Part shown: positions 34,452 to 43,597 of the stretch, one piece after another
How positions within the stretch are numbered: position 1 is the first letter of the stretch
Layout of the letters: every line of letters begins with the position of its first letter
Assembly: GCA_021774625.1 (NCBI GenBank)
Contig: JAJFIV010000008.1
Span: 237,392 to 301,391, forward strand
Reading direction: 5' to 3'
From: Alphaproteobacteria bacterium
GTDB taxonomy: Bacteria > Pseudomonadota > Alphaproteobacteria > Sphingomonadales > JAKSBY01
Length of the DNA: 64,000 bases
Position numbers and translations under genes: made by a program
Notes under the pieces: model-generated
Seen by the model: only the letters and a program-made list of their open reading frames with translations
Told to the model about the DNA's origin: nothing
Database searches by the model: none

Positions 34452-37436
34452 ATGCATTGGGATCAAAACTCTCTGCCAAAACCCTATGACAAGCGGAGAG
34501 CAGACGCTACTTTAAACGGACTCTTCAAGAAAGCAAGCGAGAGTGACGATACTGATCTTGAGGAAACACTCTCAAAGCCCGAAGCCAGAGGCCTGATCGA
34601 ATCCCTTGCCGGAAACAGCCCCTATCTGGCGCAACTGATCCGCCGTCATCCTTCATTCATCGCCCACATGATAACGGATGATCCCTTAACAGTTTGCAAC
34701 GATCTTCTAAGAAATCTCGCCAATGCCCTGCCGCAATTTGCAACCAAACCGGATTTGATGCGCGCCTTGCGTCAGGCAAAGATGAAAATTGCCTTATTAA
34801 CGGCAAGTCAGGACATTCGCGGCGGCTGGCCGGTGCGGGAAGTAACAAAAATCCTTTCTGCCTTTGCCGATCTTTGTCTTGAACTCACGGTCGCCTTTTT
34901 GCTCCACGAGCGGATGGCGGCCGGAGAACTGCCCTGGCCTGATAACGAGCCGGGGCCGGCAACGCCGGATCTGACAAAAAACGCCGGCTATTGCATTCTC
35001 GCCCTCGGAAAACTGGGGGCTTTTGAGCTGAATTATTCCAGCGATATTGACCTGATTGCGCTTTATGACGAGCAGACCGTGGCTTATACCGGCAAAAAAA
35101 GCCCCGGCGACTGCTTCGCGCGGGTGACCCAGGATCTGGTCCGCATCCTGGAGGACCGGACCATGGACGGCTATGTGTTCCGCACCGACTTTCGCCTCAG
35201 ACCCGATCCCGGCGCCACTCCCATTGCCCTGTCCATGGGCGCCGCCGAATATTATTATCAAACCGCCGGCCTGAACTGGGAACGGTCGGCCATGATCAAG
35301 GCCCGCCCCGCCGCCGGTGATCTTGCAGCAGGAGAATTCTATCTGGAACGGCTGCTGCCTTTTGTGTGGCGGAAAAATCTCGACTTTGCGGCCATGCAGG
35401 ATATTCACGCCATGAAAAGCCGCATCCACGACTTTCACGGCCACCGGGACAAAGCCATTAAAGGCTTCGACGTGAAACTGGGGCCTGGCGGCATCCGGGA
35501 AATTGAATTTTTCGCGCAAATCCACCAAATGATTGCAGGCGGCAGAAGCCCGGAACTGCGCAGCAGGGGGACCGTCGAAACCCTGACCACGCTCTCGGCC
35601 ATGGGAAAAATCAGCGAAGCCGAACGCGCCGGCCTGACCGTCGCCTATTATTTTCTGCGCACCATCGAGCACCGGCTGCAAATGGTGCAGGATGAACAGA
35701 CCCACAGCCTGCCCGATAATGAGGACGGCCTTGAGGCCTTCGCCTGTTTCATGGGGTATATTTCCGCCCGGAATTTTGCCGATGACCTCGCCGATCAACT
35801 GGCTTTTGTCCGCAAAACCTATGACCGGATATTGCCGGAGGAAACCGGGGAAACGACCTTACAATTGCCGGAAAGTGGCAGCCAATCCCTGCGCGACAAG
35901 CTGGAAGACCTGAAATTCCAGAAAGCGGAAACCGCCGAGGATCTGATTTCCCGCTGGCGGTCCGGGCGTTACCGGGCGCTTCGCACGGCCCGCGCCCGGG
36001 CGCTTCTGGAAAACTGCCTGCCGCGCCTGTTACGGGCTTTTTCCGAAACCGCCGGACCCGACCGGGCCCTGACCCGCTTCGATGACTTTCTGACCAAACT
36101 TCCCGCCGGCGTTCAGTTGTTCTCGCTTTTTCAGTCCAACCCCAATCTGTTCGGCCTGATCGCCCGGATCATGGGAAGCGCCCCGGCGCTTGCCGACCAG
36201 CTGGCCCGGCGGCCGGCCCTGCTGGATGCCGTTCTGGACCCGGGATTTTATGAATCCATGCCCGAACGGACTGTCCTGATCCATGATCTTGGCGCTTATC
36301 TCAAACAGGCGCGGGATTATCAGGACTCCATGGAACTGAGCCGCCGCTGGCTTGCGGAACGGCGGTTCCAGATTGGCGTGCAGATACTGGAATCCCTGGC
36401 AAGTATGGAAGAAGCCGGACTTGTTCTTTCCGATCTCGCCGATGCCGTTGTCAGCAACCTGATCCCCATTGTAGAGCAGGAATTTCAGCGCCGTCACGGT
36501 CACTTTCCCGGCCCCGGCCTTGGCGTCATCGCCATGGGCTCATACGGTGCGAAAAGGCTGAGTTTCGATTCCGATCTTGATATTATCCTCCTGTATGACG
36601 CCGATTTTGATTGTCCACAATCAGATGGCCCGAAACCCATGGGGCCCAGCGAATATTTTTCCGCTCTCGGCCAGCAACTCATCACTGCGCTGAGTGTTAT
36701 GACGGCTGAGGGAAAATTGTATGAACCGGACCTCAGGCTGCGGCCGTCCGGCGGCGCCGGGCCGCTTGTGGTCACTCTGAAAACCTTTGAGAGTTATCAG
36801 GCGGAAGCCGCCTGGACATGGGAGCATATGGCGTTGACCCGTGCCCGCATCGTCGCCGGAACGCCGGACTTTGCCCGCCGGATGGAAGCGGCCGTTTCCC
36901 GGGCCCTCACCCAAAGGCGCGAACCGGAAAAACTGCTTTTGCGCGTCTATGATATGCGTCTGAAGCTCAGAAAAGAATTCGGCACGGAAAACCCCTGGAA
37001 TGTGAAACATATCCCCGGCGGCCTGATCGATATCGAATTTCTCGCTCAGTATCTTTTTCTGCGCGAGGGAGAATCCAGGCCGGACATTTTTACACCGGAC
37101 CTGATCGAAGGCCTGAACCGGCTGCGGGAATATGGCGCCTTGCGGGCGACGGAAGCCGACCTGCTGACCAGCGCTTATATCGTGCAGCGTTCCATCCAGG
37201 GGATCACCCGGTTGTGCCTTTCCGGCGAACCACAGGAAAAAGATTTCACCGATGGCTTCAAGACCGTGTTATTGCGGGCCGTAAAGCAGCGGACCTTCAC
37301 CGGCTTTCGAAAAGAACTGGTCACCATCCAGTGGGCGGTCCGGTCCATTTACCAACAAATCATTGAAAACCCGGCTCAATCTGTGGAAAGAAGGGAGAAA
37401 CCGCGCAACGAAGATGAGGAACCGACATGGCAATAG
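34452..37436 (+). CDS. glnE: Glutamine synthetase adenylyltransferase / adenylyl-removing enzyme
   Basis: Adds and removes AMP on glutamine synthetase to match nitrogen supply. The 994-residue protein has two nucleotidyltransferase halves: LGKLGAFELNYSSDIDLIALYD (removing domain) and MGSYGAKRLSFDSDLDIILLYD (adding domain), each with the GxF/Y...SDxD core, plus the GlnD-like helical segments (FDVKLGPGGIREIEFFAQ and WNVKHIPGGLIDIEFLAQY). I chose ATG 34452; the frame is open to a TTG at 34386 without homology value. Its end overlaps bcp by 10 bases. Confidence 0.94.
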   Translation: MHWDQNSLPKPYDKRRADATLNGLFKKASESDDTDLEETLSKPEARGLIESLAGNSPYLAQLIRRHPSFIAHMITDDPLTVCNDLLRNLANALPQFATKPDLMRALRQAKMKIALLTASQDIRGGWPVREVTKILSAFADLCLELTVAFLLHERMAAGELPWPDNEPGPATPDLTKNAGYCILALGKLGAFELNYSSDIDLIALYDEQTVAYTGKKSPGDCFARVTQDLVRILEDRTMDGYVFRTDFRLRPDPGATPIALSMGAAEYYYQTAGLNWERSAMIKARPAAGDLAAGEFYLERLLPFVWRKNLDFAAMQDIHAMKSRIHDFHGHRDKAIKGFDVKLGPGGIREIEFFAQIHQMIAGGRSPELRSRGTVETLTTLSAMGKISEAERAGLTVAYYFLRTIEHRLQMVQDEQTHSLPDNEDGLEAFACFMGYISARNFADDLADQLAFVRKTYDRILPEETGETTLQLPESGSQSLRDKLEDLKFQKAETAEDLISRWRSGRYRALRTARARALLENCLPRLLRAFSETAGPDRALTRFDDFLTKLPAGVQLFSLFQSNPNLFGLIARIMGSAPALADQLARRPALLDAVLDPGFYESMPERTVLIHDLGAYLKQARDYQDSMELSRRWLAERRFQIGVQILESLASMEEAGLVLSDLADAVVSNLIPIVEQEFQRRHGHFPGPGLGVIAMGSYGAKRLSFDSDLDIILLYDADFDCPQSDGPKPMGPSEYFSALGQQLITALSVMTAEGKLYEPDLRLRPSGGAGPLVVTLKTFESYQAEAAWTWEHMALTRARIVAGTPDFARRMEAAVSRALTQRREPEKLLLRVYDMRLKLRKEFGTENPWNVKHIPGGLIDIEFLAQYLFLREGESRPDIFTPDLIEGLNRLREYGALRATEADLLTSAYIVQRSIQGITRLCLSGEPQEKDFTDGFKTVLLRAVKQRTFTGFRKELVTIQWAVRSIYQQIIENPAQSVERREKPRNEDEEPTWQ

Positions 37437-37891
37437 CGACCGGCGATAAAGCCCCCGATTTTACCCTGCCCGCCGATGGCGGACACGACATTTCCCTTGG
37501 CGATTTCAAAGGCAAGAATTTGGTGGTCTATTTCTATCCCAAAGACAATACGCCCGGCTGCACCAGGGAAGCCATTGCTTTTTCCGAACATGCCGACGTC
37601 TTCGCCGCCGCCAATACGGAAATTATCGGCATCTCCAAGGATTCGGTTAAAAAGCACGAAAATTTCCGCAAAAAACATAACCTCAAGGTCCATCTGGGGG
37701 CGGATGAAAATGGCAAGGTGCTCGATGCTTTCGGCGTCTGGAAAGAAAAAAGCATGTATGGCCGCTCCTTCATGGGCATCGAACGCGCAACTTTTTTGAT
37801 TGACGGGAACGGTGTCGTCCGCAACGTCTGGCGCAAAGTCAGGGTCAAGGGTCATGCGGAAGCGGTTCTGGAAGCCGTGAAAGAACTTTAA
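37427..37891 (+). CDS. bcp: Thioredoxin-dependent peroxiredoxin, BCP type
   Basis: A 154-residue peroxiredoxin. The peroxidatic Cys lies in YFYPKDNTPGCTREAIAFSE, the classic Bcp/PrxQ site, with GISKDSVKKHENFRKKHNL and ERATFLIDGNGVVRNVWRKV behind it. The resolving Cys five residues after the peroxidatic one, present in E. coli Bcp, is absent, so it should act as a 1-Cys type. The gene begins inside the end of glnE, so both are likely cotranscribed. Confidence 0.93.
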   Translation: MAIATGDKAPDFTLPADGGHDISLGDFKGKNLVVYFYPKDNTPGCTREAIAFSEHADVFAAANTEIIGISKDSVKKHENFRKKHNLKVHLGADENGKVLDAFGVWKEKSMYGRSFMGIERATFLIDGNGVVRNVWRKVRVKGHAEAVLEAVKEL

Positions 37892-38689
37892 TTGCTCCCG
37901 TGTAAATATCTCGATGAGGCCACCACCTTCGTCCTCAATACGGCGGAAGCAGTTGAAAAGGCGGCGGCCAGCCGCCGGAGCGCTGCTGCCTGGCGGGCGG
38001 GGAAGCTGGCCCGGCGATTTGAACTCAGGCCGCCGCAGCGCCCTGCCCGGCCTGATCGCCCGCGGCTGATCGCACCCGGTGAGGTGCCGAAACGCCGCAA
38101 AGGGGGCAATCTCGGCAACCGGATTGCCCTGCTGCATGCCGTCGCCCATATCGAACTCAATGCCATTGATCTCGCGTGGGATATTATCGCCCGGTTCGGC
38201 AGCGGGATGCCCGAAGACTTTACCGATGACTGGGTCAAGGTGGCGGATGAAGAAGCCAAACACTTTCTGTTGATCCGGGAGCGACTGTTGGCTCTGGGTT
38301 CCGATTATGGGGCGTTGGATGCCCATGACGGCTTGTGGGAAGCCGCCGAAAATACGGCGCATGATATTGCCGCACGCCTTGCCGTCGTCCCCATGGTGCT
38401 GGAAGCCCGCGGGCTGGATGTGACGCCGGGCATGATCAGGCGCTTTAGAAATTCCGGCGACGAAGAAAGCGCGGCAGCCCTTGAAATCATTTACCGAGAT
38501 GAAATCGGCCATGTCGCCACCGGCGAACGCTGGTTCCGCCATATGGCGGCATTACATAATGAAAAACCCGATTGCTATTTCCGCAGGCTTGTCCGGCGTT
38601 ATTTTGCCGGGCAGTTGAAGCCGCCCTTCAATGACATCGCCCGCAGTCAGGCGGGGATGACAAAAGACTATTACACGGCCCTTATTTAG
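37892..38689 (+). CDS. DUF455 ferritin-like protein
   Basis: A 265-residue DUF455 member. Conserved features are GNRIALLHAVAHIELNAIDLAWDII (Glu/His on one helix), WVKVADEEAKHFLLIRERL (EExxH) and EIIYRDEIGHVATGERWF, which together form a di-iron ferritin-like four-helix site. Function unproven; some members are annotated as tRNA hydroxylase or miaE-like. The start is uncertain: TTG 37892 directly abuts the bcp stop and no in-frame ATG or GTG lies near. Cotranscription with bcp is likely. Confidence 0.85.
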   Translation: MLPCKYLDEATTFVLNTAEAVEKAAASRRSAAAWRAGKLARRFELRPPQRPARPDRPRLIAPGEVPKRRKGGNLGNRIALLHAVAHIELNAIDLAWDIIARFGSGMPEDFTDDWVKVADEEAKHFLLIRERLLALGSDYGALDAHDGLWEAAENTAHDIAARLAVVPMVLEARGLDVTPGMIRRFRNSGDEESAAALEIIYRDEIGHVATGERWFRHMAALHNEKPDCYFRRLVRRYFAGQLKPPFNDIARSQAGMTKDYYTALI

Positions 38690-38850
38690 CGCCGGGTTGG
38701 ATGGGGGGAGAATCCAGTGTTTTTTAAAGGCGGCCCGTCATGCGTTGACCGGCTTTTTAAGGACCGGACATCGCGCCAAAAAACCTTTATCCATAGAATC
38801 TTTGGCGCTTTTGTTAACCTTTCGTCTATATAGTTGCATTATTCTTAATC

Positions 38851-40167
38851 TTGGTATCAAATGACCTCGGGAACGGGGCTAAAAACAAACTCGGGATCGA
38901 TTTAAAGGTGAAAACACCGAAACAGGTATTCGGATCGCTTTCGGAATTCGCGGAACGCTGGTTTCCGGAACGTCAGCTCTATTTTCGCAGCAATGGAGAA
39001 GTGCACTTCCTTGCGCTTTCGACCCGCATCCAGATCTCCCTTGTTTTGGTCTTTCTGGCGGCCCTGACCTGGGTGACCGTCACATCGGCAAATTTTCTGA
39101 TGCGCGATGCCTTGCTTGCCGGCAAGGAGGCGAAAATCCAGGATATGACAGCTTCCTACGGCAGCCTTGAAAATGAAATGTCCGTCCTGCGGGCTGACAT
39201 TCTGACCAGGGCGCAGGAACTGGAGGAGCGGCAACGCTATCTGCATCAACTGATCGATCAGGACCCGGAACTGAGCCCGGCGCAGCTGTTGCCGGAAATG
39301 GACGATCAGGCCGTCGAAGAAGGTGAAATGTTGCAAAAAGAATCGAGTCTGCGCATCGCGCCACGGCCCCTGTTCGCGGGTCTGATCTCGACGGCAAAAG
39401 CTGCGACGCTGCCCGGTCTGATGCCGTCTGAAAGCACGGACCAGCTGCGCCGCCGCCTTGCGCTTCTCAATGCCAGTCAGGTTGATTTCGCCGGGCGCTT
39501 TCGTGATCTGACCCGCCGCCGCATGGAACGCATCAATGAGCAGATCGCCCCTACCAAGCTGAAAATTGATGATCTTCTGGCGCTCTGGAGCGGGAATTTG
39601 CAGGGCGTGGGCGGGCCGTTTATACCCGCAGACGGCGCCCAGCCATCACTGGCCCTTGAAGCCGATGACCCCTTTTTGCTGCTTCATGAAGACTGGGAAA
39701 AACTGCAGGCCTCCTATGCCGCCTTACAAAGCTTTCCAGCCGGCATCCCGGCGGACGACTATTATTTGTCGAGCAGATACGGGAGCCGGATCGACCCTTT
39801 CACCAAGAAACGCGCCAAACACTACGCGCTTGATCTGGCCGGCTGGCCAGGCACCCCCATTCGTGCAGGGGCGTCCGGCAAAGTCGTCAAAGCCGGAAAA
39901 TGGGGAGCGTATGGAACAATGATTGAAATTGACCATGGCAATGGTTTTCGCACCCGTTATGGACATATGCGGAAACTTACCGTGAAACGTGGTGAAACAG
40001 TGACGACGGGCCAACAAATCGGTGAGATGGGAAGCACAGGACGCGCCTCATCCACACATCTCCACTATGAAGTCTGGTTCGCCGGCAAGACCCGCGATCC
40101 TCTTCCATTTATAAAGGTATCTGATAATGTTCTCAAAATCCAAAGACGAACCAAAGCAAGCCACTAA
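38851..40167 (+). CDS. M23 family metallopeptidase, bactofilin partner
   Basis: A 438-residue peptidoglycan endopeptidase of the LytM type. Residues about 55-80 form a membrane segment (ISLVLVFLAALTWVTVTSANF), then a coiled-coil region, and a C-terminal catalytic domain: SSRYGSRIDPFTKK, HYALDLAGWPGT (zinc His and Asp), YGHMRKL, and HLHYEV (HxH). It likely trims peptide cross-links at a defined site. The start is unsure: TTG 38851, with GTG 38908 as an alternative. It overlaps bactofilin by 41 bases, the pairing seen for LmdC and BacA in budding alphaproteobacteria. Confidence 0.9.
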   Translation: MVSNDLGNGAKNKLGIDLKVKTPKQVFGSLSEFAERWFPERQLYFRSNGEVHFLALSTRIQISLVLVFLAALTWVTVTSANFLMRDALLAGKEAKIQDMTASYGSLENEMSVLRADILTRAQELEERQRYLHQLIDQDPELSPAQLLPEMDDQAVEEGEMLQKESSLRIAPRPLFAGLISTAKAATLPGLMPSESTDQLRRRLALLNASQVDFAGRFRDLTRRRMERINEQIAPTKLKIDDLLALWSGNLQGVGGPFIPADGAQPSLALEADDPFLLLHEDWEKLQASYAALQSFPAGIPADDYYLSSRYGSRIDPFTKKRAKHYALDLAGWPGTPIRAGASGKVVKAGKWGAYGTMIEIDHGNGFRTRYGHMRKLTVKRGETVTTGQQIGEMGSTGRASSTHLHYEVWFAGKTRDPLPFIKVSDNVLKIQRRTKASH

Positions 40168-40636
40168 CTTCGAAAGGGATAGGCCTGTGAAAGCCCCTAC
40201 CCCCAATGCCGCACCCTCCATCATTGGTTCCGATGTCCATATTATCGGTGATCTGAAAACCGCCGGTGAAATCCAGCTTGACAGCATTGTCGAGGGCAAT
40301 CTGAAATGCGGCGCGCTGACCATGGGCGAGCATGGGACCGTCAGCGGTTCGATCATTGCCGACACGGTTGTTATCAAAGGCAAGGTGGAAGGGGAAATCC
40401 GCGCCCGTTCCGTGCGGCTTGAAAAAACCGCCAAAGTCAAAGGCAATGTCTGGCATGAAACGCTGGCTGTCGAAGCCGGCGCTATTATCGAAGGCAAGTT
40501 TGTTCACACGGAAAATCCGAACAAAGGGACCACGCAGAAACCGTCCCCGCCAAAACGGGCCGATGACAGCCCGGCAGCAACAGCCACAACCAATGGTAAC
40601 GGCAAGTCAGCCGAACAGGCCGCGCTGACCGTCTAA
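40127..40636 (+). CDS. bacA: Bactofilin
   Basis: A 169-residue polymer-forming cytoskeletal protein. The core (about residues 28-125) is the DUF583 beta-helix: SIIGSDVHIIGDLKTAGEIQ, EGNLKCGALTMGEHGTVSGS, VVIKGKVEGEIRARSVRLEK, GNVWHETLAVEAGAIIEGKF. N- and C-terminal tails are disordered and rich in Pro, Thr and Lys/Asn. Bactofilins assemble without nucleotide and recruit cell-wall enzymes to shape stalks or curved cells. The gene overlaps the M23 peptidase gene. A rho-independent terminator follows. Confidence 0.93.
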   Translation: MFSKSKDEPKQATNFERDRPVKAPTPNAAPSIIGSDVHIIGDLKTAGEIQLDSIVEGNLKCGALTMGEHGTVSGSIIADTVVIKGKVEGEIRARSVRLEKTAKVKGNVWHETLAVEAGAIIEGKFVHTENPNKGTTQKPSPPKRADDSPAATATTNGNGKSAEQAALTV

Positions 40637-40651
40637 AGCCTTCTTAATCAG

Positions 40652-40685
40652 AAAAGCCGCCCCGGGGGACCATGGCGGCTTTTTT
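40652..40685 (+). terminator. Rho-independent terminator after bactofilin gene
   Basis: A 10-bp stem AAAAGCCGCC (40652-40661) and GGCGGCTTTT (40674-40683), with further T to 40685, directly downstream of the bactofilin stop. Loop of 12 bases. Confidence 0.85.
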
Positions 40686-40790
40686 GTGTGACTTCCGGTA
40701 TTGTTCATGTCGGCCTGTTTCGCCCGGGCGTATCGAAGGGCGGCAATGGGTCCGAGAAGTATGGCGGTGGCGGTGATTATGGTCTATAGA

Positions 40791-40848
40791 GCCTTTCCGG
40801 GTTAAATTCAAATCAGTTTGATGATCAAACAAGGCTGTCCGGAAAGGC
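40791..40848. repeat. Nested palindrome upstream of rnd
   Basis: Outer arms GCCTTTCCGG (40791-40800) and CCGGAAAGGC (40839-40848) are perfect inverted copies. Inside, GTTTGAT-G-ATCAAAC (40816-40830) is a second perfect palindrome. The element ends 12 bases before the rnd start codon. It may be a dispersed genomic repeat or an operator/attenuator for rnd; the sequence does not decide. Confidence 0.7.
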
Positions 40849-40860
40849 GCTAAACCGACC

Positions 40861-42009
40861 ATGAGTATGATTACCGACACCAAAACCCTTACCGCGCTCT
40901 GTCAAAAATGGCGGGACGCTGACTATCTCACGGTCGATACGGAATTTCTCCGCGACAAAACCTATTATGCCAAACTCTGTCTGATTCAGGTCTCCGACGG
41001 GGATCAGGCCTTTGCCATCGACAGTCTGGCGCCGGGGATTGACCTGACGCCCTTTTATGAATTGATGAATGGCGGGCCGCTGAAAGTCTTTCATGCCTGC
41101 CGTCAGGATCTGGAGATTTTTTTCCAGGCAGCGGGTGCCGTTCCCCATCCCATTTTCGATACCCAGATAGCCGCCATGGTCTGCGGCTTTGGCGAATCCG
41201 TCGGTTACGAAACCCTGGTCGGGCGGCTGCTGAATGAACGGATCGACAAGACCACCCGCTTTACCGACTGGTCGCGCCGGCCTCTGAACAAACGGCAACT
41301 GGACTATGCGCTCTCCGATGTCATCTATCTCAGGCCGATCTATGATCATTTGCTGGGGCAACTGAAAAAACGCAACCGGCTAAGCTGGATCGAGGAGGAA
41401 ATGGCCGTCCTTTCCTCGCCTGACACCTACCAGATCGACCCCAAGGAAGTCTGGAAACGTATCAAGTCCCGCATCCGCAAGCCCAGAGCAATCGCCCTGC
41501 TGCAAAGACTGGCCGAGTGGCGGGAGTTGAAGGCGCAGCAGCGCAACGTCCCGCGTAACCGCATTGTCCGGGACGATGCCCTCATCGAAATCGCGTCAAA
41601 TCCCCCGCGGAACATCAGGTCATTTTCACAGATGCGGATGGTACCGAAAGGTTTTGCCAACAGTGCTTTTGCGGGCGAAATTTTGCATCTGATTGAAGAG
41701 ATTGAGACGCTCTCCAAAGAAGAACTGCCGAAAATACCGGCTTTCAAACCCACCGCTGCGGAAAAACCGGGCACCGTGCTCGAGCTGCTCAGGGTTCTGC
41801 TGAAAATCCGCTGTCAGGTAGAGGAGGTCGCGCCGAAACTTATTGCAAATTCAAGTGATCTTGAAGCGATTGCCATGGAAGAAAGCCCCGATATCCCGGC
41901 CCTTCACGGCTGGCGGTATGAGCTTTTCGGCAAGGATGCCATGGCTTTGAAGGAAGGCCGGCTGGCGCTTTCCGCTGAGGGCTCCGACGCCATCATCAAA
42001 CGGCAATAA
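40861..42009 (+). CDS. rnd: Ribonuclease D
   Basis: A 382-residue 3'-5' exoribonuclease that matures tRNA and other small RNAs. The DEDD catalytic residues appear in LTVDTEFLRDKTYYAKLCLIQ (Asp, Glu), KVFHACRQDLEIFF (Asp) and QLDYALSDVIYLRPIYDHL (Tyr-x3-Asp). HRDC domains follow, including ALLQRLAEWRELKAQQRNVPRNRIVRDD and the C-terminal LELLRVLLKIRCQVEEVAPKLIAN. Complete length. Its stop is one base from the convergent ppx stop. Confidence 0.94.
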   Translation: MSMITDTKTLTALCQKWRDADYLTVDTEFLRDKTYYAKLCLIQVSDGDQAFAIDSLAPGIDLTPFYELMNGGPLKVFHACRQDLEIFFQAAGAVPHPIFDTQIAAMVCGFGESVGYETLVGRLLNERIDKTTRFTDWSRRPLNKRQLDYALSDVIYLRPIYDHLLGQLKKRNRLSWIEEEMAVLSSPDTYQIDPKEVWKRIKSRIRKPRAIALLQRLAEWRELKAQQRNVPRNRIVRDDALIEIASNPPRNIRSFSQMRMVPKGFANSAFAGEILHLIEEIETLSKEELPKIPAFKPTAAEKPGTVLELLRVLLKIRCQVEEVAPKLIANSSDLEAIAMEESPDIPALHGWRYELFGKDAMALKEGRLALSAEGSDAIIKRQ

Positions 42010-42010
42010 G

Positions 42011-43534
42011 CTACCCCTTGAACTTGCCGTCAATAACGACGGCAGACTCGACGCCGAGGTGAGAAGCAAGCGCGGCCAGGCGTTTTTCCACGACCAGACC
42101 GGTCAGATCGCGGAACTTTCTTTGCAGATGAAGTTCCAGCCGCGAGCCATCAAACCTTAGACGGGTGTGGCTGAGCGGATAGGATGTGCCGCCGGAAATG
42201 CGCTGCCCCAATCTCAACGCCAGACCCACCGCGCCGGCTTCTCGGGCCTGTTCCGCGCTCAAAATCCGTTGACATATCCCGACCAGATCGCCTTTAAGCG
42301 ATCCGCCGTAGCAGAGATAAATAGCGAGGCCCACAAACGCCCGGCCAACATGATCCACTCCGACAAAGCGGCCATAGAGAATTTCATATATTGCCCGCTC
42401 GGCGCGAAATTCAGGATGTCCGCGCCAGCCGATATCACTGAGAAGGCAGGCTGCGTAACGCAGGCGCCGCTCGTCTTTTTTCCGGTCATCAAACACCGGA
42501 GCGATCCAGGCCATTAATTTGTCGGCATGTTCGGGAAAACGCCCGGTCATATCGGCAAGGTCACGGCAGGCGGCTAAAAACGGGTCCTGCGACCGGACGG
42601 CATGATTCAGTTTATTGTAATGAATGCCTTCCCTAAGGCCGAGCGAGGAAGGTACTATTTTCAACGGCTGAAGCTGTTTGATCACCTCATCCAGTATCAT
42701 CGCGGCAATTGGCAGAGCCGGACGGCGCTGGGATGACACCACATTGATGGATTCAAGGGCCGTCATATCCTCCGTGATCAGCCGCTGACAAAGGGCCTGT
42801 GCGTTGTCGCTGCCAAATTCGTATCCCTGCAAAACATGCAACGGAATATTCATCTGCGCCATATGCAGCCGGGCAAAAGCCCGCCAGGAACCACCAACCA
42901 GATAAAATACCGGGTTACGCATGTCACTTAGCCAGGCAACTTTTTGTAAATGCGCCTTGACGGTCTTGCGATGTTTTTCCGGCTCGGCAACACCTTCACC
43001 CAGCAGACGGACCGGACCGATAGGAAGCGTAACCCGGTCAAGGACCGTTCCGTCCTCAATCCTGACAAGCTCCAGACTGCCGCCACCGAGATCGCCGACA
43101 ATGCCGCCCGCGGCCGGTATGCCGGAAATTACACCAAGCGCAGAGAAGCGCGCTTCTTTTTTACCGGACAGGACCTTGACGTTAAAACCGCATTCACGCG
43201 CCACCCGTTCGGTAAAGCCCGGGCCGTTTTCCGAGTCCCTGACCGCCGCTGTCGCCACCACTTCAATATGATCCAGTCGCATATCATCGCAGAGCATTGA
43301 AAAGCGCCTGAGCGTCGCCATGGCAAGCTCCACCGCCGCATCATCCATCCGCCCGGTCTGCCCGACACGACCACCCAGCCCGCACAGCACTTTTTCATTA
43401 AAAAGGACCTGAGGATTGCGTCTGAGCCCCTGATAGACAACCAGCCGGACGGAATTCGAACCAATATCCACGACGCCAAACAGACGATTCTGGGTATTGC
43501 GCTTGGCGGCGGATTTGTTTTTGTGTTCGGTCAC
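42011..43534 (-). CDS. ppx: Exopolyphosphatase / guanosine pentaphosphate phosphatase (Ppx/GppA)
   Basis: A 507-residue member of the ASKHA-fold Ppx/GppA family. It hydrolyses polyphosphate ends or pppGpp. Visible are VVDIGSNSVRLVVYQGLRRNP (phosphate 1 loop), GKKEARFSALGVISGIPAAG and IVGDLGGGSLELVRIEDG (phosphate 2 loop); a C-terminal HD-like domain covers about residues 315-500. Located 63 bases downstream of ppk on the same strand, so the synthesising and degrading activities for polyphosphate are probably in one operon. Confidence 0.92.
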   Translation of the reverse strand: MTEHKNKSAAKRNTQNRLFGVVDIGSNSVRLVVYQGLRRNPQVLFNEKVLCGLGGRVGQTGRMDDAAVELAMATLRRFSMLCDDMRLDHIEVVATAAVRDSENGPGFTERVARECGFNVKVLSGKKEARFSALGVISGIPAAGGIVGDLGGGSLELVRIEDGTVLDRVTLPIGPVRLLGEGVAEPEKHRKTVKAHLQKVAWLSDMRNPVFYLVGGSWRAFARLHMAQMNIPLHVLQGYEFGSDNAQALCQRLITEDMTALESINVVSSQRRPALPIAAMILDEVIKQLQPLKIVPSSLGLREGIHYNKLNHAVRSQDPFLAACRDLADMTGRFPEHADKLMAWIAPVFDDRKKDERRLRYAACLLSDIGWRGHPEFRAERAIYEILYGRFVGVDHVGRAFVGLAIYLCYGGSLKGDLVGICQRILSAEQAREAGAVGLALRLGQRISGGTSYPLSHTRLRFDGSRLELHLQRKFRDLTGLVVEKRLAALASHLGVESAVVIDGKFKG

Positions 43535-43597
43535 AGGATAAGGAAACCATTCCGGGGGTTTAATTGCGGTGCACTTTGCTATGGCAAAGCCACTTCG

